A stretch of 64,000 bases of DNA from Bacillota bacterium (GCA_023439505.1 JAEXNR010000007.1:248001-312000); one strand, 5' to 3'; numbered from the stretch's first letter, positions 8,533-16,930 are shown. Numbers and translations are program-made. Notes: a model not told the origin generated them from the sequence alone.

Positions 8533-9657
8533 TTAGGCTTCAAACAGTGCGGCTACATCCTCAAGGGATTTCGTTATCTCTATATGCTGAGGACAGTTCT
8601 TTTCACATTGTTTACAGTTAATGCAATCGGATGCCTTCCCGTTCTTCATGGTATAATTGCCATAATACATTTTTTGTAAGGAGAATCCGCCAGGTGTCGG
8701 GTTCTGCTTTTCTACATTATACAATGCGAAGTATTGGGGGATGGCAATCTGTTTCGGACATTTTTCCACACAATATTGACAGGCGGTACAAGGAATCGCA
8801 ATGGTCTCATTGATGGTTCCTACCACCTTCCTTACAACCTCCGTTTCTTCTAATGTAAATGGTTGAAAGTCTTCCATATAACTTAAATTATCCAGCAGCT
8901 GATCCATGTTGGACATACCGCTGAGGACCATCATAACTCCCTCAAGACTTGCTGCATAACGAATCGCCCAGGAAGGGACGGACTGATCCGGATGATACTC
9001 TTTCAATATCTTTTGTGCCTTTTCTGGAATATTCGCAAGCATTCCGCCTTTCACCGGCTCCATAACAATGATTGGTTTACGATGCTTTCTTGCAACTTCA
9101 TAACATCTTCGGGACTGAATACTCCCGCTGTCCCAGTCCAGATAATTGATCTGAAGCTGTACAAAATCCACTTCCGGATGCTCCGTCAATATCTCATCCA
9201 GTAAATCCGCATTATCATGATAAGAAAATCCGAATTGTTTTACCTTACCTTCTTCCTTCTTACGTGACACGAATGAAAAACTGTCAAATTTCCTGGCAAT
9301 CTCGTAGTGATTCACACCAAGATTATGAATCAGATAGTAATCAAAATAATCTACACCGCATTTTTCCAGCTGCTCATTGAAGATTCTTTCCTGATCCTGC
9401 TCAGATTTTAAAAACATAGTGGGTAATTTGGTCGCCAGGGTAAAACTCTCCCGCTTATGGCGTTTCACCAGGGATTCTCTGATAGCCACCTCACTCATAT
9501 TCATATGGTACATATAAGCCGTATCAAAATACGTAAAGCCTCGTTCTAAAAATGTATCCACCATCCGGTCCAAAACAGTTTTATCAATACTTGTAGGATC
9601 ATTCTGATCTTTCAGCGGTAAACGCATAAAACCAAAACCTAATTTCTTTGTCCGCAT
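8533..9657 (-). CDS. aldo/keto reductase with C-terminal 2[4Fe-4S] ferredoxin domain
   Basis: Protein of 374 residues. An aldo/keto reductase barrel (residues 1-280) carries the catalytic tyrosine in YFDTAYMYHM and downstream LVKRHKRESFTLATKLP. A ferredoxin module follows with two cysteine clusters, CTACQYCVEKCP and CINCKQCEKNCP. This fusion is common in clostridia and is annotated as an Fe-S-containing oxidoreductase; electrons may pass between NAD(P)H or ferredoxin and an unknown carbonyl substrate. Start at ATG 9657 behind AAAGGAG. A good promoter and a leader with two hairpins lie upstream, so it is probably regulated on its own. The physiological substrate is unknown. Confidence 0.92.
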   Translation of the reverse strand: MRTKKLGFGFMRLPLKDQNDPTSIDKTVLDRMVDTFLERGFTYFDTAYMYHMNMSEVAIRESLVKRHKRESFTLATKLPTMFLKSEQDQERIFNEQLEKCGVDYFDYYLIHNLGVNHYEIARKFDSFSFVSRKKEEGKVKQFGFSYHDNADLLDEILTEHPEVDFVQLQINYLDWDSGSIQSRRCYEVARKHRKPIIVMEPVKGGMLANIPEKAQKILKEYHPDQSVPSWAIRYAASLEGVMMVLSGMSNMDQLLDNLSYMEDFQPFTLEETEVVRKVVGTINETIAIPCTACQYCVEKCPKQIAIPQYFALYNVEKQNPTPGGFSLQKMYYGNYTMKNGKASDCINCKQCEKNCPQHIEITKSLEDVAALFEA

Positions 9658-9700
9658 CTTATTCCATCTCCTTTAAGTTCTTTCACTTTATAGTCTAACA

Positions 9701-9790
9701 GTTCCAACAAACCAACGTTTGGAACGAGGACGTCTCCAGGTCGTCCTTTTATAAATCACACTATAATACTTAAAGTTATCTCTAAGTCAA
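9701..9790 (-). promoter_or_regulatory. promoter and hairpin leader of the aldo/keto reductase
   Basis: On the minus strand TTGACT (9790-9785), 16-bp spacer, TATTAT (9768-9763). The predicted leader of about 100 bases then holds two hairpins: AGGACG/CGTCCT around a 9-base loop (9747-9727) and GTTCCAA/TTGGAAC around an 11-base loop (9725-9701). Both are upstream of the ribosome site. They could be operators instead of RNA structure. Confidence 0.5.
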
Positions 9791-9874
9791 GAAAAATTTG
9801 AAGATGAATCATAAAATGTTATTTTAAATGTCATACACCCCGAATTTATGTATGACGATATTCGTCTTTCACGA

Positions 9875-10255
9875 TTATTTGCAATTCTTGTCATGTTCTT
9901 CGCAGGTCTCGTGTTCCTGCGCATGATGACTGCACTGGGTATCTGCATCATAATTTAATTGGTTCAAAAGTAATAACTTCACCTGATCATCCGCATCACC
10001 GGTCACCCCGGGATAAAGTGTGATCCCATTTTCTCTTAATCCGTTCTTTGCTCCGCCGCCAATCCCTCCGCAGATCAATGCATCGACCTCTTTTTCTTTT
10101 AAGAAATCAACCAGTGCAGAGTGCCCGTTGCCATTGGTTGATTCAATTCTGCTTTCTGCTACCTGGCCTTCCTCTATTTGATACAACTTAAAATATTCAG
10201 ATTGGCCAAAATGTTGAAATACCTCACCATCCTTATAAGTAACTGCTATTTTCAT
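9875..10255 (-). CDS. NifX/NifB-type dinitrogenase iron-molybdenum cofactor family protein
   Basis: Small protein of 126 residues in the Nitro_FeMo-Co family (begins MKIAVTYKDGEVFQHFGQSE; core ALICGGIGGGAKNGL). The tail is His/Cys/Asp-rich (CSHHAQEHETCEEHDKNC), a likely metal site. Members bind Fe-S or Fe-Mo clusters in nitrogen fixers, but in non-fixing clostridia they occur with Mrp/NBP35 ATPases and their role is unclear. I start at ATG 10255, which overlaps the stop of the DUF134 gene by 4 bp (ATGA), so the two are translationally coupled; the longer open frame reads through DUF134 in another frame. No nif genes are present in the window. Confidence 0.88.
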   Translation of the reverse strand: MKIAVTYKDGEVFQHFGQSEYFKLYQIEEGQVAESRIESTNGNGHSALVDFLKEKEVDALICGGIGGGAKNGLRENGITLYPGVTGDADDQVKLLLLNQLNYDADTQCSHHAQEHETCEEHDKNCK

Positions 10256-10635
10256 AGAAAATCCTCCTTCTTCTTCCTGCATTCTTTTTGGCAGGCCTTG
10301 ACGCTTTGTCCACATCTGCCGCAACAGTTTCGAATGTTCTCGCAAAGCACATAATCGCCGCCCTCAATGATCAGCCGTTTCCCAAGGATAAATGCCTGAG
10401 CAATTTTCTTTCTGGCTTCCTCGTAAATGCCCGTCACTGTAGTTCTCGCAACCTCCATCTGTCTGGCACATTCTTCATGCGTTAATCCCTCATAATCCAA
10501 TAAGCGGATTGTCTCAAACTCCTCAATACTCATATACAGGATGCTGTCCGTGCTCAACTTTGTCCTGGTTACAGGAATCATCTCCGAGACCTCAGGCATT
10601 TTACATACCCTTCTGCATTTTTTATGTCTTGCCAT
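10252..10635 (-). CDS. DUF134 (UPF0251) DNA-binding protein
   Basis: Protein of 127 residues of the DUF134 family. A sigma-70 region 4-like helix-turn-helix is visible at about residues 36-85 (MSIEEFETIRLLDYEGLTHE, then ECARQMEVARTTVTGIYEEA). The C-terminus has a cysteine cluster (CENIRNCCGRCGQ and later CQKEC), suggesting a metal or Fe-S sensor. It is the first gene of a two-gene operon with the NifX-like protein. Its promoter lies inside an almost perfect 24-bp inverted repeat, a likely autoregulatory operator. Confidence 0.9.
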   Translation of the reverse strand: MARHKKCRRVCKMPEVSEMIPVTRTKLSTDSILYMSIEEFETIRLLDYEGLTHEECARQMEVARTTVTGIYEEARKKIAQAFILGKRLIIEGGDYVLCENIRNCCGRCGQSVKACQKECRKKKEDFL

Positions 10636-10713
10636 GATTTCACCTCGCTGCGGCCTTTCTAAAGAAACGCTTCTTCTGTTAACGGCATTTCTATTTTTTT
10701 ATCAACAATAATA

Positions 10714-10770
10714 TATTCTTGACATATGTCATAAATATAATAGAATTATTTATGTCATATGTCAAGAATA
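10714..10770 (-). promoter_or_regulatory. promoter inside a 24-bp inverted repeat (DUF134 operon)
   Basis: Arms 10714-10737 and 10747-10770 are complementary at 23 of 24 positions around a 9-base centre. The left arm itself contains the perfect palindrome TGACATATGTCA (10720-10731). On the minus strand a near-ideal promoter is embedded: TTGACA (10765-10760), 17 bp, TATTAT (10742-10737). The predicted leader is about 95 bases. A dimeric or tetrameric repressor, possibly the Cys-rich DUF134 protein itself, could cover -35 and -10 together. Confidence 0.8.
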
Positions 10771-10813
10771 ATTTTATTCTAAACAAGTGAAACGATTTGC
10801 CGCCTCCTCTTGT

Positions 10814-11509
10814 TTATTCTGCTGCCAACCTAATTCTTACCGGATCTCCAAGGATAATTCCATCTTCTTGTACAATAGAATCATAGGCCAATAGTTTGAC
10901 ACCTTTTTCTTTCGCTAAAGCAAGGGCATGGGCAAATTCAGGATCCCTGATCTTATTGGGCGTGAAATAATCAATGCCCTTCATCTGAATCAAAAATATG
11001 AGATAGCCCTCATAGCCATCCTCCACCGCCTTTATCATCTCTTTCACATGCTTTGTTCCACGCTGTGTTGGAGCATCCGGAAATAGGGCCACCCCTTCCT
11101 CTTCCAGCGTGACCCCCTTTACCTCAATGAATCCTTTCCGGTCCTTACGCTCAAAAGCCAGATCGAATCTGGAGTTACCATAGACTACTTCTCTGTTTAA
11201 TTGCACGATATCAGGAAATTCTTTCATTCCGCCCTCTATTATTCCCTGATAAATAACTGCATTAGGTATTTGAGAATCGATATTAATTAAAATCTCTCCT
11301 TTATAGACACCGATCAGCGAATACGCAGTTTTTCTCTCCTGATTGGAGGCCTTCTCAAGAATGACCCTGGCACCCTCATACAGAATCTCTTTACAGCGTC
11401 CCGTATTCCTGACATGGACAATTTCCTCCTTATCCTCCAGAAGGACATGGGCAAGAAAGCGGTTGGGTCGATTTATAAAAACTGCTGATTTGACTGAGTG
11501 GTAGTTCAA
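10814..11509 (-). CDS. sfsA: SfsA, sugar fermentation stimulation protein homologue
   Basis: Full-length SfsA family protein, 231 residues (RPNRFLAHVLLED, NTGRCKEILYEGARV, SRFDLAFERKDRKGFIEVKG, LFPDAPTQRGTKH). The C-terminal part has a PD-(D/E)XK-like D...E-x-K arrangement (FDLAFE...EVKG). The family is implicated in sugar metabolism gene expression in E. coli and binds nucleic acid; its biochemical role is unsettled. The start is TTG at 11509 with AAAGGAAG upstream; the next residues NYHSVKSAVFINRPNRF align with the usual N-terminus of the family, and no ATG fits. Its ribosome site overlaps the end of the decayed frame described at 11512-11904. Confidence 0.93.
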   Translation of the reverse strand: MNYHSVKSAVFINRPNRFLAHVLLEDKEEIVHVRNTGRCKEILYEGARVILEKASNQERKTAYSLIGVYKGEILINIDSQIPNAVIYQGIIEGGMKEFPDIVQLNREVVYGNSRFDLAFERKDRKGFIEVKGVTLEEEGVALFPDAPTQRGTKHVKEMIKAVEDGYEGYLIFLIQMKGIDYFTPNKIRDPEFAHALALAKEKGVKLLAYDSIVQEDGIILGDPVRIRLAAE

Positions 11510-11511
11510 TG

Positions 11512-11904
11512 TTATCTTCCTTTCTCAAAGTACCTCTTGGACTTTTCCATTTTGCCCTTTGTATTACCTTCCATTAATATCTCTGTATCATTCGTATCCG
11601 CATAGCATTTGATCTCTGTATCATTCATACCCCTGCATTTGATACCTCAATCATTCCTACCCGCGTGTCCTTTGATGTCCTATAGCCTTATTGCCCTTGT
11701 ATCCTTTTTCTTACCATATTCTTTACATTCTTTGTTTCTTTTGTCATCATTTTCATTCCTTTGAATTGTCAGCCCTGCCAAAGTTCCAATCTCTCTGAAA
11801 GTACCTCTGTTCCCGACTTCGGGTTTGCCTTGTGCATATAAACCCATTTCCCAGGATATCTCGTCCTTCTCCCATTCGGGTATTATTTCGTTGTTCTGAC
11901 TCAT
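11512..11904 (-). pseudogene. small uncharacterised protein gene with in-frame stops and degenerate C-terminal repeats
   Basis: An ATG at 11904 behind GGAGG opens a 74-codon frame (MSQNNEIIPEWEKDEISWEM...) ending at TAG (11680). I do not recognise it. The same frame continues past that stop: DIKGHAGRND, a TGA, GIKCRGMNDTE, IKCYADTNDTE, ILMEGNTKGKMEK, to TAA at 11512. These are 10-11 codon repeats encoded by about 33-bp DNA repeats. So either a 74-residue charged protein is real and the repeats are remnants, or a longer repeat-tailed gene (about 130 codons) has been broken by two stops. It lies between a DMT transporter and sfsA. Confidence 0.5.
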
Positions 11905-11984
11905 GATAACCTCCATCTCATTTCTTCTTATTTCATTTATTTTCCCCGGATCCTGTGTCTTTACCCAAAGGTTAGATATCCTCT

Positions 11985-12845
11985 CTATTTTATCAAGAGT
12001 AAGAGGGTTCCTGCTATGATAAGACATAATCCGATGAATGATTTCATCGTCAGCTTCTCCTTTAAAAATAAATAGGAGAATAATATTGTAACCACAATAC
12101 TAAGTTTATCAACGGGGACCACAATGCTCGCCTGACCATCCTGCAGCGCCTTATAATAACAGAGCCAGGAGGAACCCGTTGTAATTCCCGAGAGACAGAG
12201 AAACAGCATGCTCTTTTTGTCAATCTTTTTAATTTCCTTTTGCTTTCCGGATACGAACACGATGACCCATGCCATAATCAATACAATGATAGTCCTGATT
12301 GCCGTACCCAGATTCGATTCAATGCCCTGTATCCCTATTTTGCCAAGAATAGAGGTAAGGCTTGCAAATATTGCGGAAAACACCGCATAGACCATCCATT
12401 TGTTGCTGATCTTTTTATGAGAAACCTGTTTCTTTGTTATCATAAGATATGTACCAAATCCGATAGAAAGAATTGCAATAATTTTATTCCTGCTCAAACT
12501 TTCTCCCAAAATGAAAAAAGCCAGTAAAATGGTCATCACCGTACTTGATTTATCAATGGGAGTAACTTTATTGACGTCTCCGTACTGCAATGCCTTAAAA
12601 TAACACAGCCAGGAACCACCGGTTGCCATTCCTGATAAAATCAAAAAAAGAAGGGTTTTACCATTGATGCCCCCAATCATTGTCTGAGAACCAACAATAA
12701 AAACCATCCCCCATGAAAATATCAAAATAATAATCGTTCGAATTGCCGTGGCAACATTCGAATCTGTATTCTTAATCCCTATCTTGCATAGAACAGCCGT
12801 AATACCTGCAAATAAAGCAGAAGCAAAAGCAAAAATGATCCACAT
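11985..12845 (-). CDS. EamA/DMT-family transporter
   Basis: Integral membrane protein of 286 residues with ten predicted helices in two EamA repeats. The halves mirror each other: GITAVLCKIGIKNTDSNVAT against SLTSILGKIGIQGIESNLGT, and GGSWLCYFKALQYGDVNKVT against GSSWLCYYKALQDGQASIVV. This internal duplication is the hallmark of the drug/metabolite transporter superfamily, which exports amino acids, nucleosides or other metabolites. I start at ATG 12845 (GGAGG upstream), dropping nine residues of the longer open frame. Substrate unknown; it appears monocistronic. Confidence 0.92.
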   Translation of the reverse strand: MWIIFAFASALFAGITAVLCKIGIKNTDSNVATAIRTIIILIFSWGMVFIVGSQTMIGGINGKTLLFLILSGMATGGSWLCYFKALQYGDVNKVTPIDKSSTVMTILLAFFILGESLSRNKIIAILSIGFGTYLMITKKQVSHKKISNKWMVYAVFSAIFASLTSILGKIGIQGIESNLGTAIRTIIVLIMAWVIVFVSGKQKEIKKIDKKSMLFLCLSGITTGSSWLCYYKALQDGQASIVVPVDKLSIVVTILFSYLFLKEKLTMKSFIGLCLIIAGTLLLLIK

Positions 12846-12970
12846 ACAATCTGTCCTCCCGTTTCCCCTCAAAACATTGATTCCGATGATATATACTGTG
12901 ATTGATCCCTTACTTTCCCTATTCTACCACGTTTATTCCATAAGTAAAATCCCATTTTACTCGATTTCTC

Positions 12971-13516
12971 TCAGAAACCGAACTCTTCATAATCCGCTTT
13001 GGTAAATCTATGGTAAATCGCATGACAGCCCTCAAATTTGATACAGTAACGGTAATGATCCGGCTTTCCGTCTTCAAACATGATTTTATAATCAAATTCA
13101 CCATTGGTCATGGGTTCACATAATACATGATCGGAATACCGGTGAAATACCTCCAGGATATCTTCCAGGGCACAAGCATGCTCCCCTATTTTTTGAATGA
13201 AATCTTTCAGAAAATGATTTTCTGCAACCTTCTCATGTACATAGGTCACACCCTCCGGCGGAATAATCATGCAAAATCTGTTATCCCGATTGGTATAAGT
13301 AACCCCGCCAAGCGTTCCGATAACCTGCCGGCAAAACTGATTCAGAACCTCTTTTAATTCCTCTGCGGTACCGGTGATCCCAAGTAAATGTTGAATGGAA
13401 TCCATAGGATAATACAACCTGATGGTTTCACTTTTATATCCCAGCTTTATCTGTTCCTCTTTGATGATATCAATTAAACTATTTTCTAATGCTTTATAAT
13501 CCGGTTCTTTTTGCAT
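12971..13516 (-). CDS. DUF3877-like hypothetical protein
   Basis: Soluble protein of 181 residues, no signal peptide or membrane helix. From memory it matches the DUF3877 family of Lachnospiraceae (IKLGYKSETIRLYYPMDSIQ, GVTYTNRDNRFCMIIPPEGV, HAIYHRFTKADYEEFGF). No function is known. A good promoter, TTGACA (13622-13617), 18 bp, TATAAT (13598-13593), lies upstream on the minus strand, so it is transcribed alone. Confidence 0.75.
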   Translation of the reverse strand: MQKEPDYKALENSLIDIIKEEQIKLGYKSETIRLYYPMDSIQHLLGITGTAEELKEVLNQFCRQVIGTLGGVTYTNRDNRFCMIIPPEGVTYVHEKVAENHFLKDFIQKIGEHACALEDILEVFHRYSDHVLCEPMTNGEFDYKIMFEDGKPDHYRYCIKFEGCHAIYHRFTKADYEEFGF

Positions 13517-13592
13517 GCGAATGTAACCTCCTGACCTTTCTTTGTGATTGAATCATTTCTCTGTACAGTTGTCCGATTGTTCAACTGTCTGT

Positions 13593-13622
13593 ATTATAAA
13601 ATCATACTCCAGGTTATGTCAA
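13593..13622 (-). promoter_or_regulatory. promoter of the DUF3877-like gene
   Basis: Minus strand TTGACA, 18-bp spacer, TATAAT. The slightly long spacer and short CATA/TATG dyad inside it recall MerR-type promoters, but the dyad is too short to claim this. Confidence 0.6.
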
Positions 13623-13657
13623 GGCAAATTTAGCAGCATTATGTTCCCAAACATAAA

Positions 13658-13705
13658 TTTGACGAAGCCAAGGTTCATACCATGGTCTTCGTCAAAGTAT
13701 TTTTT
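13658..13705. terminator. hairpin terminator downstream of the DUF1540 gene
   Basis: TTTGACGAAG and CTTCGTCAAA form a 10-bp stem with an inner CCAAGG/CCATGG pairing. The longer T run is on the plus side, where no gene is read; on the minus side only AAATTT follows. It may work as a weak terminator for the 13716-13895 gene. Confidence 0.5.
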
Positions 13706-13715
13706 TTCCTATGAT

Positions 13716-13895
13716 TTACCATTTGTCGCATTCAAATGTTGTACAGCAAGTTCCGTCACTGCTCTCTGCTTTGTTACTAAATCCCATTGAATTCACTTCC
13801 AGAGAATTTGCATGGCACATATGCTCTTTATTATACTCACAGTTTTCTACACTGCATTTAACCCTCATTTTAGGTGCATCATCACTTATATTCAT
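13716..13895 (-). CDS. DUF1540 cysteine-rich small protein
   Basis: Protein of 59 residues from ATG 13895 (GGAGGTGAA upstream). It has the DUF1540 pattern of spaced cysteines: KCSVENCEYNKEHMCHANSL and later GTCCTTFECDKW. Such proteins are common in spore-formers and are presumed to bind a metal ion; function is not established. The longer open frame to 14009 has no ribosome site. A perfect Fur-type box lies 122 bp upstream, in the region shared with divergent gapN, which hints at metal-dependent control. Confidence 0.85.
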   Translation of the reverse strand: MNISDDAPKMRVKCSVENCEYNKEHMCHANSLEVNSMGFSNKAESSDGTCCTTFECDKW

Positions 13896-14016
13896 AACTT
13901 CACCTCCTTCACTTTTATTATTGTGTGATTTAGGGAGGATTATTATTCTGTTGATTGAATGATTTACGGATATCTTCCATAAGATAATAGTACAGCAAAG
14001 CCAAAACAATTGTATT

Positions 14017-14031
14017 TGATAATCATTATCA
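14017..14031. promoter_or_regulatory. perfect Fur-type box between DUF1540 and gapN
   Basis: TGATAATCATTATCA is an exact 7-1-7 match to the Firmicutes Fur consensus TGATAATNATTATCA. Possible promoters flank it: minus-strand TATTAT (13989-13984) with a weak -35, and plus-strand TTGCTT (14066), 16 bp, TATACT (14088). Which gene it controls is not decided by position. Confidence 0.75.
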
Positions 14032-14139
14032 TTAAAATTTTACACGAATCTTAAATATTTTATGTTTGCTTTTTTTCACAGTTGTATTATACTGATGTTA
14101 CAGCTTAGTGAATTCTATATTTTGGAAAGGCGGGATTGT

Positions 14140-15597
14140 ATGTTTGAAAATCTTCATAAAGATAATGTATATAGAAATCTGGTCAATGGTGAATGGTCCG
14201 TTTGCAACAGCGGCAAAACAACTGATATTCTTTCTCCGGTAGACGGTCATATCGTTGGTAAGACCCAATTGTTAACAAAAGAAGAAATCGACGATATTCT
14301 GCGTAATTCCAAAGAGGCGCAAAAAGCCTGGCGGGATACGCCTGTCAGTGAACGGGCTAAGATATTAGAGCGCAGTGCGGATCTACTGGAAGAACATGTG
14401 GAATTCCTGGCAAAAGTCCTGGAGGAAGAAATAGCCAAAGATACAGACAGCGCAATTTCTGAAATACGAAGAACAGCAGATTTCATCCGGTTTACTGCAA
14501 ACGAAGGAATGCATATGCAGGGAGAAGCCATTGGTGCGGATAACTTCCCCGGATTTAAGAAAAACAAACTCTCCTATGTTACCAGAGTTCCACTTGGTAT
14601 CGTATTGGCAATATCACCCTTTAATTATCCGATTAATCTGTCTGCTTCCAAGGTAGCTCCCGCGTTAATTGCAGGGAACAGCGTTATCTTAAAGCCACCC
14701 ACACAAGGCTCCATCAGTGCTTTATATCTGGCTGAAATTATGAATGCGGCCGGTCTGCCAAAAGGCGTATTAAATACAGTTACCGGGAAAGGTTCCGAAA
14801 TCGGGGATTACCTGATCACACACAAAGACATTAACTTCATTAATTTTACCGGAAGCACCGAAGTCGGTAAACATATTGCTGAAATTGCTGGCATGGTCCC
14901 AATGTTAATGGAGTTGGGCGGTAAAGATGCCGCTATCGTATTAGAGGATGCCGATCTTACTATGGCTGCCAAGAATATTGTTGCGGGTGCTTACAGCTAT
15001 TCCGGCCAAAGATGTACTGCTGTAAAAAGAGTTTTGGTAATTGATGAGATTGCCGATGATCTTGTTTCCTTAATCAAACAGGATGTGAGTAAATTAAAGG
15101 TTGGAAATCCGGCAAAAGGGATTCAGATCACACCTTTAATTAACGGTCATTCTGCTGATTTTGTTCAGGAATTGATAGATGATGCGCTTGCTAAGGGCGC
15201 CAAATTGGTTACGGGGAACAAACGGGAAGGAAATCTCATGTACCCTACGCTCTTAGATCATGTCACCACCGATATGCGCCTTGCATGGGAAGAACCATTT
15301 GGACCGGTGCTCCCGATTATGAGAGTGAAGGATATGGAGGAAGCAATTGCCATTGCCAATAAGTCTGAATATGGGCTTCAGTCTTCCGTATTTACAAGAA
15401 ATATTGATCATGCGTTTCAGGTTGCAGGTAAGCTTGAAGTAGGAACCGTTCAGATTAATAATAAAACAGAACGCGGTCCGGATCACTTCCCTTTCCTTGG
15501 AGTAAAATCCTCCGGTATGGGAACGCAGGGTATCCGCTACAGTGTGGAGGCAATGAGCCGCCCGAAAGCCATTGTAATCAATCTGGATCAGATGTGA
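14140..15597 (+). CDS. gapN: NADP-dependent non-phosphorylating glyceraldehyde-3-phosphate dehydrogenase
   Basis: Aldehyde dehydrogenase superfamily enzyme of 485 residues, closest by motif to GapN, which oxidises glyceraldehyde-3-phosphate to 3-phosphoglycerate with NADP+ and so supplies NADPH while bypassing ATP formation. Visible active-site residues are N162 (SPFNYP), E258 (LMELGGKDAA) and nucleophile C292 (SGQRCTAVKR). The start at 14140 has GGAAAGG upstream; an earlier ATG at 14062 lies within the promoter and is rejected. A strong terminator follows. The gene is divergent from DUF1540 with a Fur-type box between them. Confidence 0.92.
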   Translation: MFENLHKDNVYRNLVNGEWSVCNSGKTTDILSPVDGHIVGKTQLLTKEEIDDILRNSKEAQKAWRDTPVSERAKILERSADLLEEHVEFLAKVLEEEIAKDTDSAISEIRRTADFIRFTANEGMHMQGEAIGADNFPGFKKNKLSYVTRVPLGIVLAISPFNYPINLSASKVAPALIAGNSVILKPPTQGSISALYLAEIMNAAGLPKGVLNTVTGKGSEIGDYLITHKDINFINFTGSTEVGKHIAEIAGMVPMLMELGGKDAAIVLEDADLTMAAKNIVAGAYSYSGQRCTAVKRVLVIDEIADDLVSLIKQDVSKLKVGNPAKGIQITPLINGHSADFVQELIDDALAKGAKLVTGNKREGNLMYPTLLDHVTTDMRLAWEEPFGPVLPIMRVKDMEEAIAIANKSEYGLQSSVFTRNIDHAFQVAGKLEVGTVQINNKTERGPDHFPFLGVKSSGMGTQGIRYSVEAMSRPKAIVINLDQM

Positions 15598-15646
15598 TGT
15601 ATTTATCATTCACATTATTATCGTTTCCCCATAAAATACAATATAG

Positions 15647-15697
15647 AAAAAACACTTCCTGCAGGATAAGTTATATCTTCTGCAGGAAGTGTTTTTT
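15647..15697 (+). terminator. strong terminator after gapN
   Basis: AAACACTTCCTGCAG pairs with CTGCAGGAAGTGTTT around a 15-base loop and is followed by TTT; an A run precedes it, so it can also end transcription of the efflux operon coming from the other side (stop at 15758). Confidence 0.92.
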
Positions 15698-15757
15698 ATG
15701 CTCAGATCTCTATCATTTTTAATCTCTCTTCGTTACATCTTTCTTTATGAAGAACAT

Positions 15758-16930
15758 TTATTCAGTTCTAAGTGCATCGATGGGATTGAGTCTTGCCGCT
15801 TTACGGGCCGGCATATATCCGAATCCGATCCCGATGACAGCTGATACACTAAACGCCAGGAGAATTGCACCTGTGGTCGGGGCTGCTTTTACCCCAAATA
15901 TGTTCCCAAGTAAACCGGTTGCCACACTACCAAGAATAATTCCGATGACGCCGCCCAAGCTGCTGATTAACGTCGCTTCAATTACAAATTGACTTAAAAT
16001 ATCTCTTCTTTTGGCCCCCAAAGCTTTGCGGATACCGATTTCTTTTGTTCGTTCCACCACCGATACCAGCATGATATTCATAATTCCGATTCCGGCAACC
16101 AGCAGGGAAATGCCTGCGATACCACCAAGTACGGAGGATAACAGGGAAGTCATATTGTTTATCGTATCCAGCAGTTCCGTCATAGTCGTAATTCGATATA
16201 ACTCCTCATTCTTCATGATCCCATACAGGTAATTGTCTAACAGCTCCTTGGCAGCTGTCACATGGTCAGCATCTGTTGCAGCAAAGGTATAATTCGATAT
16301 ATCTGCCGAACCGGCCATTCTGGTTGCATTGGAATACGGAATGTAGATGATATCATCTGCTGAATTCTCCTCGGAATCCGCTTTTTCCTTCTGTATTCCG
16401 ACAACCGTATAGACATTACCGTTAATTCTCAAGGTATCCCCGATATTTGCCCTGCCATCGAATATCTCATCAACGATATAGCTACCAATGACACAGGCCT
16501 GATATCGATTTTTGATATCGGCATATTGAATAAATCTTCCGGCAGATAGCTCCAGACTGTTAATATCCAGGTAGTTCTCTCCAACGCCGACAACAGAGGA
16601 ACTATGAGAATTTTCTCCGTTTTTGACGGTATAGCTTGCACTTACCTTGGGTGTGACCCCTGTAAAGATACTGCTGTTCTCTCTGGCAAACTGATACATA
16701 TCATCTACGCTTACTTTTCTGGTCTCCGTATTCGTTACATTTACGGTGACCATCTCTGTCCCCATATCGGAGAAGGTATCGATCATATAATTGGTTACCC
16801 CTGTCACCAGTCCAAGTAAGGTAATAACGGAAGCAACACCGATGATGATTCCAAGCATTGTCAAAAAAGATCGCATCTTGCTGACCAGGATGCTCTTTAG
16901 CGCTAATTTAAAGGATTGAACTATTCTCAT
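15758..16930 (-). CDS. MacB/FtsX-type ABC transporter permease
   Basis: Membrane component of 390 residues with the MacB layout: one N-terminal helix (about residues 20-45, MLGIIIGVASVITLLGLVTG), a large extracytoplasmic MacB_PCD domain (about 46-265), and three C-terminal helices in an FtsX domain (SLLVAGIGIMNIMLVSVVER, then TKEIGIRKALGAKRRDI). Works with the ATPase whose stop codon overlaps its start (16927-16930) and with the HlyD-like adaptor. In Firmicutes such sets export peptides or antimicrobials; cargo unknown. Confidence 0.93.
   Translation of the reverse strand: MRIVQSFKLALKSILVSKMRSFLTMLGIIIGVASVITLLGLVTGVTNYMIDTFSDMGTEMVTVNVTNTETRKVSVDDMYQFARENSSIFTGVTPKVSASYTVKNGENSHSSSVVGVGENYLDINSLELSAGRFIQYADIKNRYQACVIGSYIVDEIFDGRANIGDTLRINGNVYTVVGIQKEKADSEENSADDIIYIPYSNATRMAGSADISNYTFAATDADHVTAAKELLDNYLYGIMKNEELYRITTMTELLDTINNMTSLLSSVLGGIAGISLLVAGIGIMNIMLVSVVERTKEIGIRKALGAKRRDILSQFVIEATLISSLGGVIGIILGSVATGLLGNIFGVKAAPTTGAILLAFSVSAVIGIGFGYMPARKAARLNPIDALRTE

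Noticed and set aside
13593..13622. MerR-type promoter before the DUF3877-like gene
   Set aside because: The 18-bp spacer is suggestive, but the dyad is only four bases per arm and no MerR gene is near.
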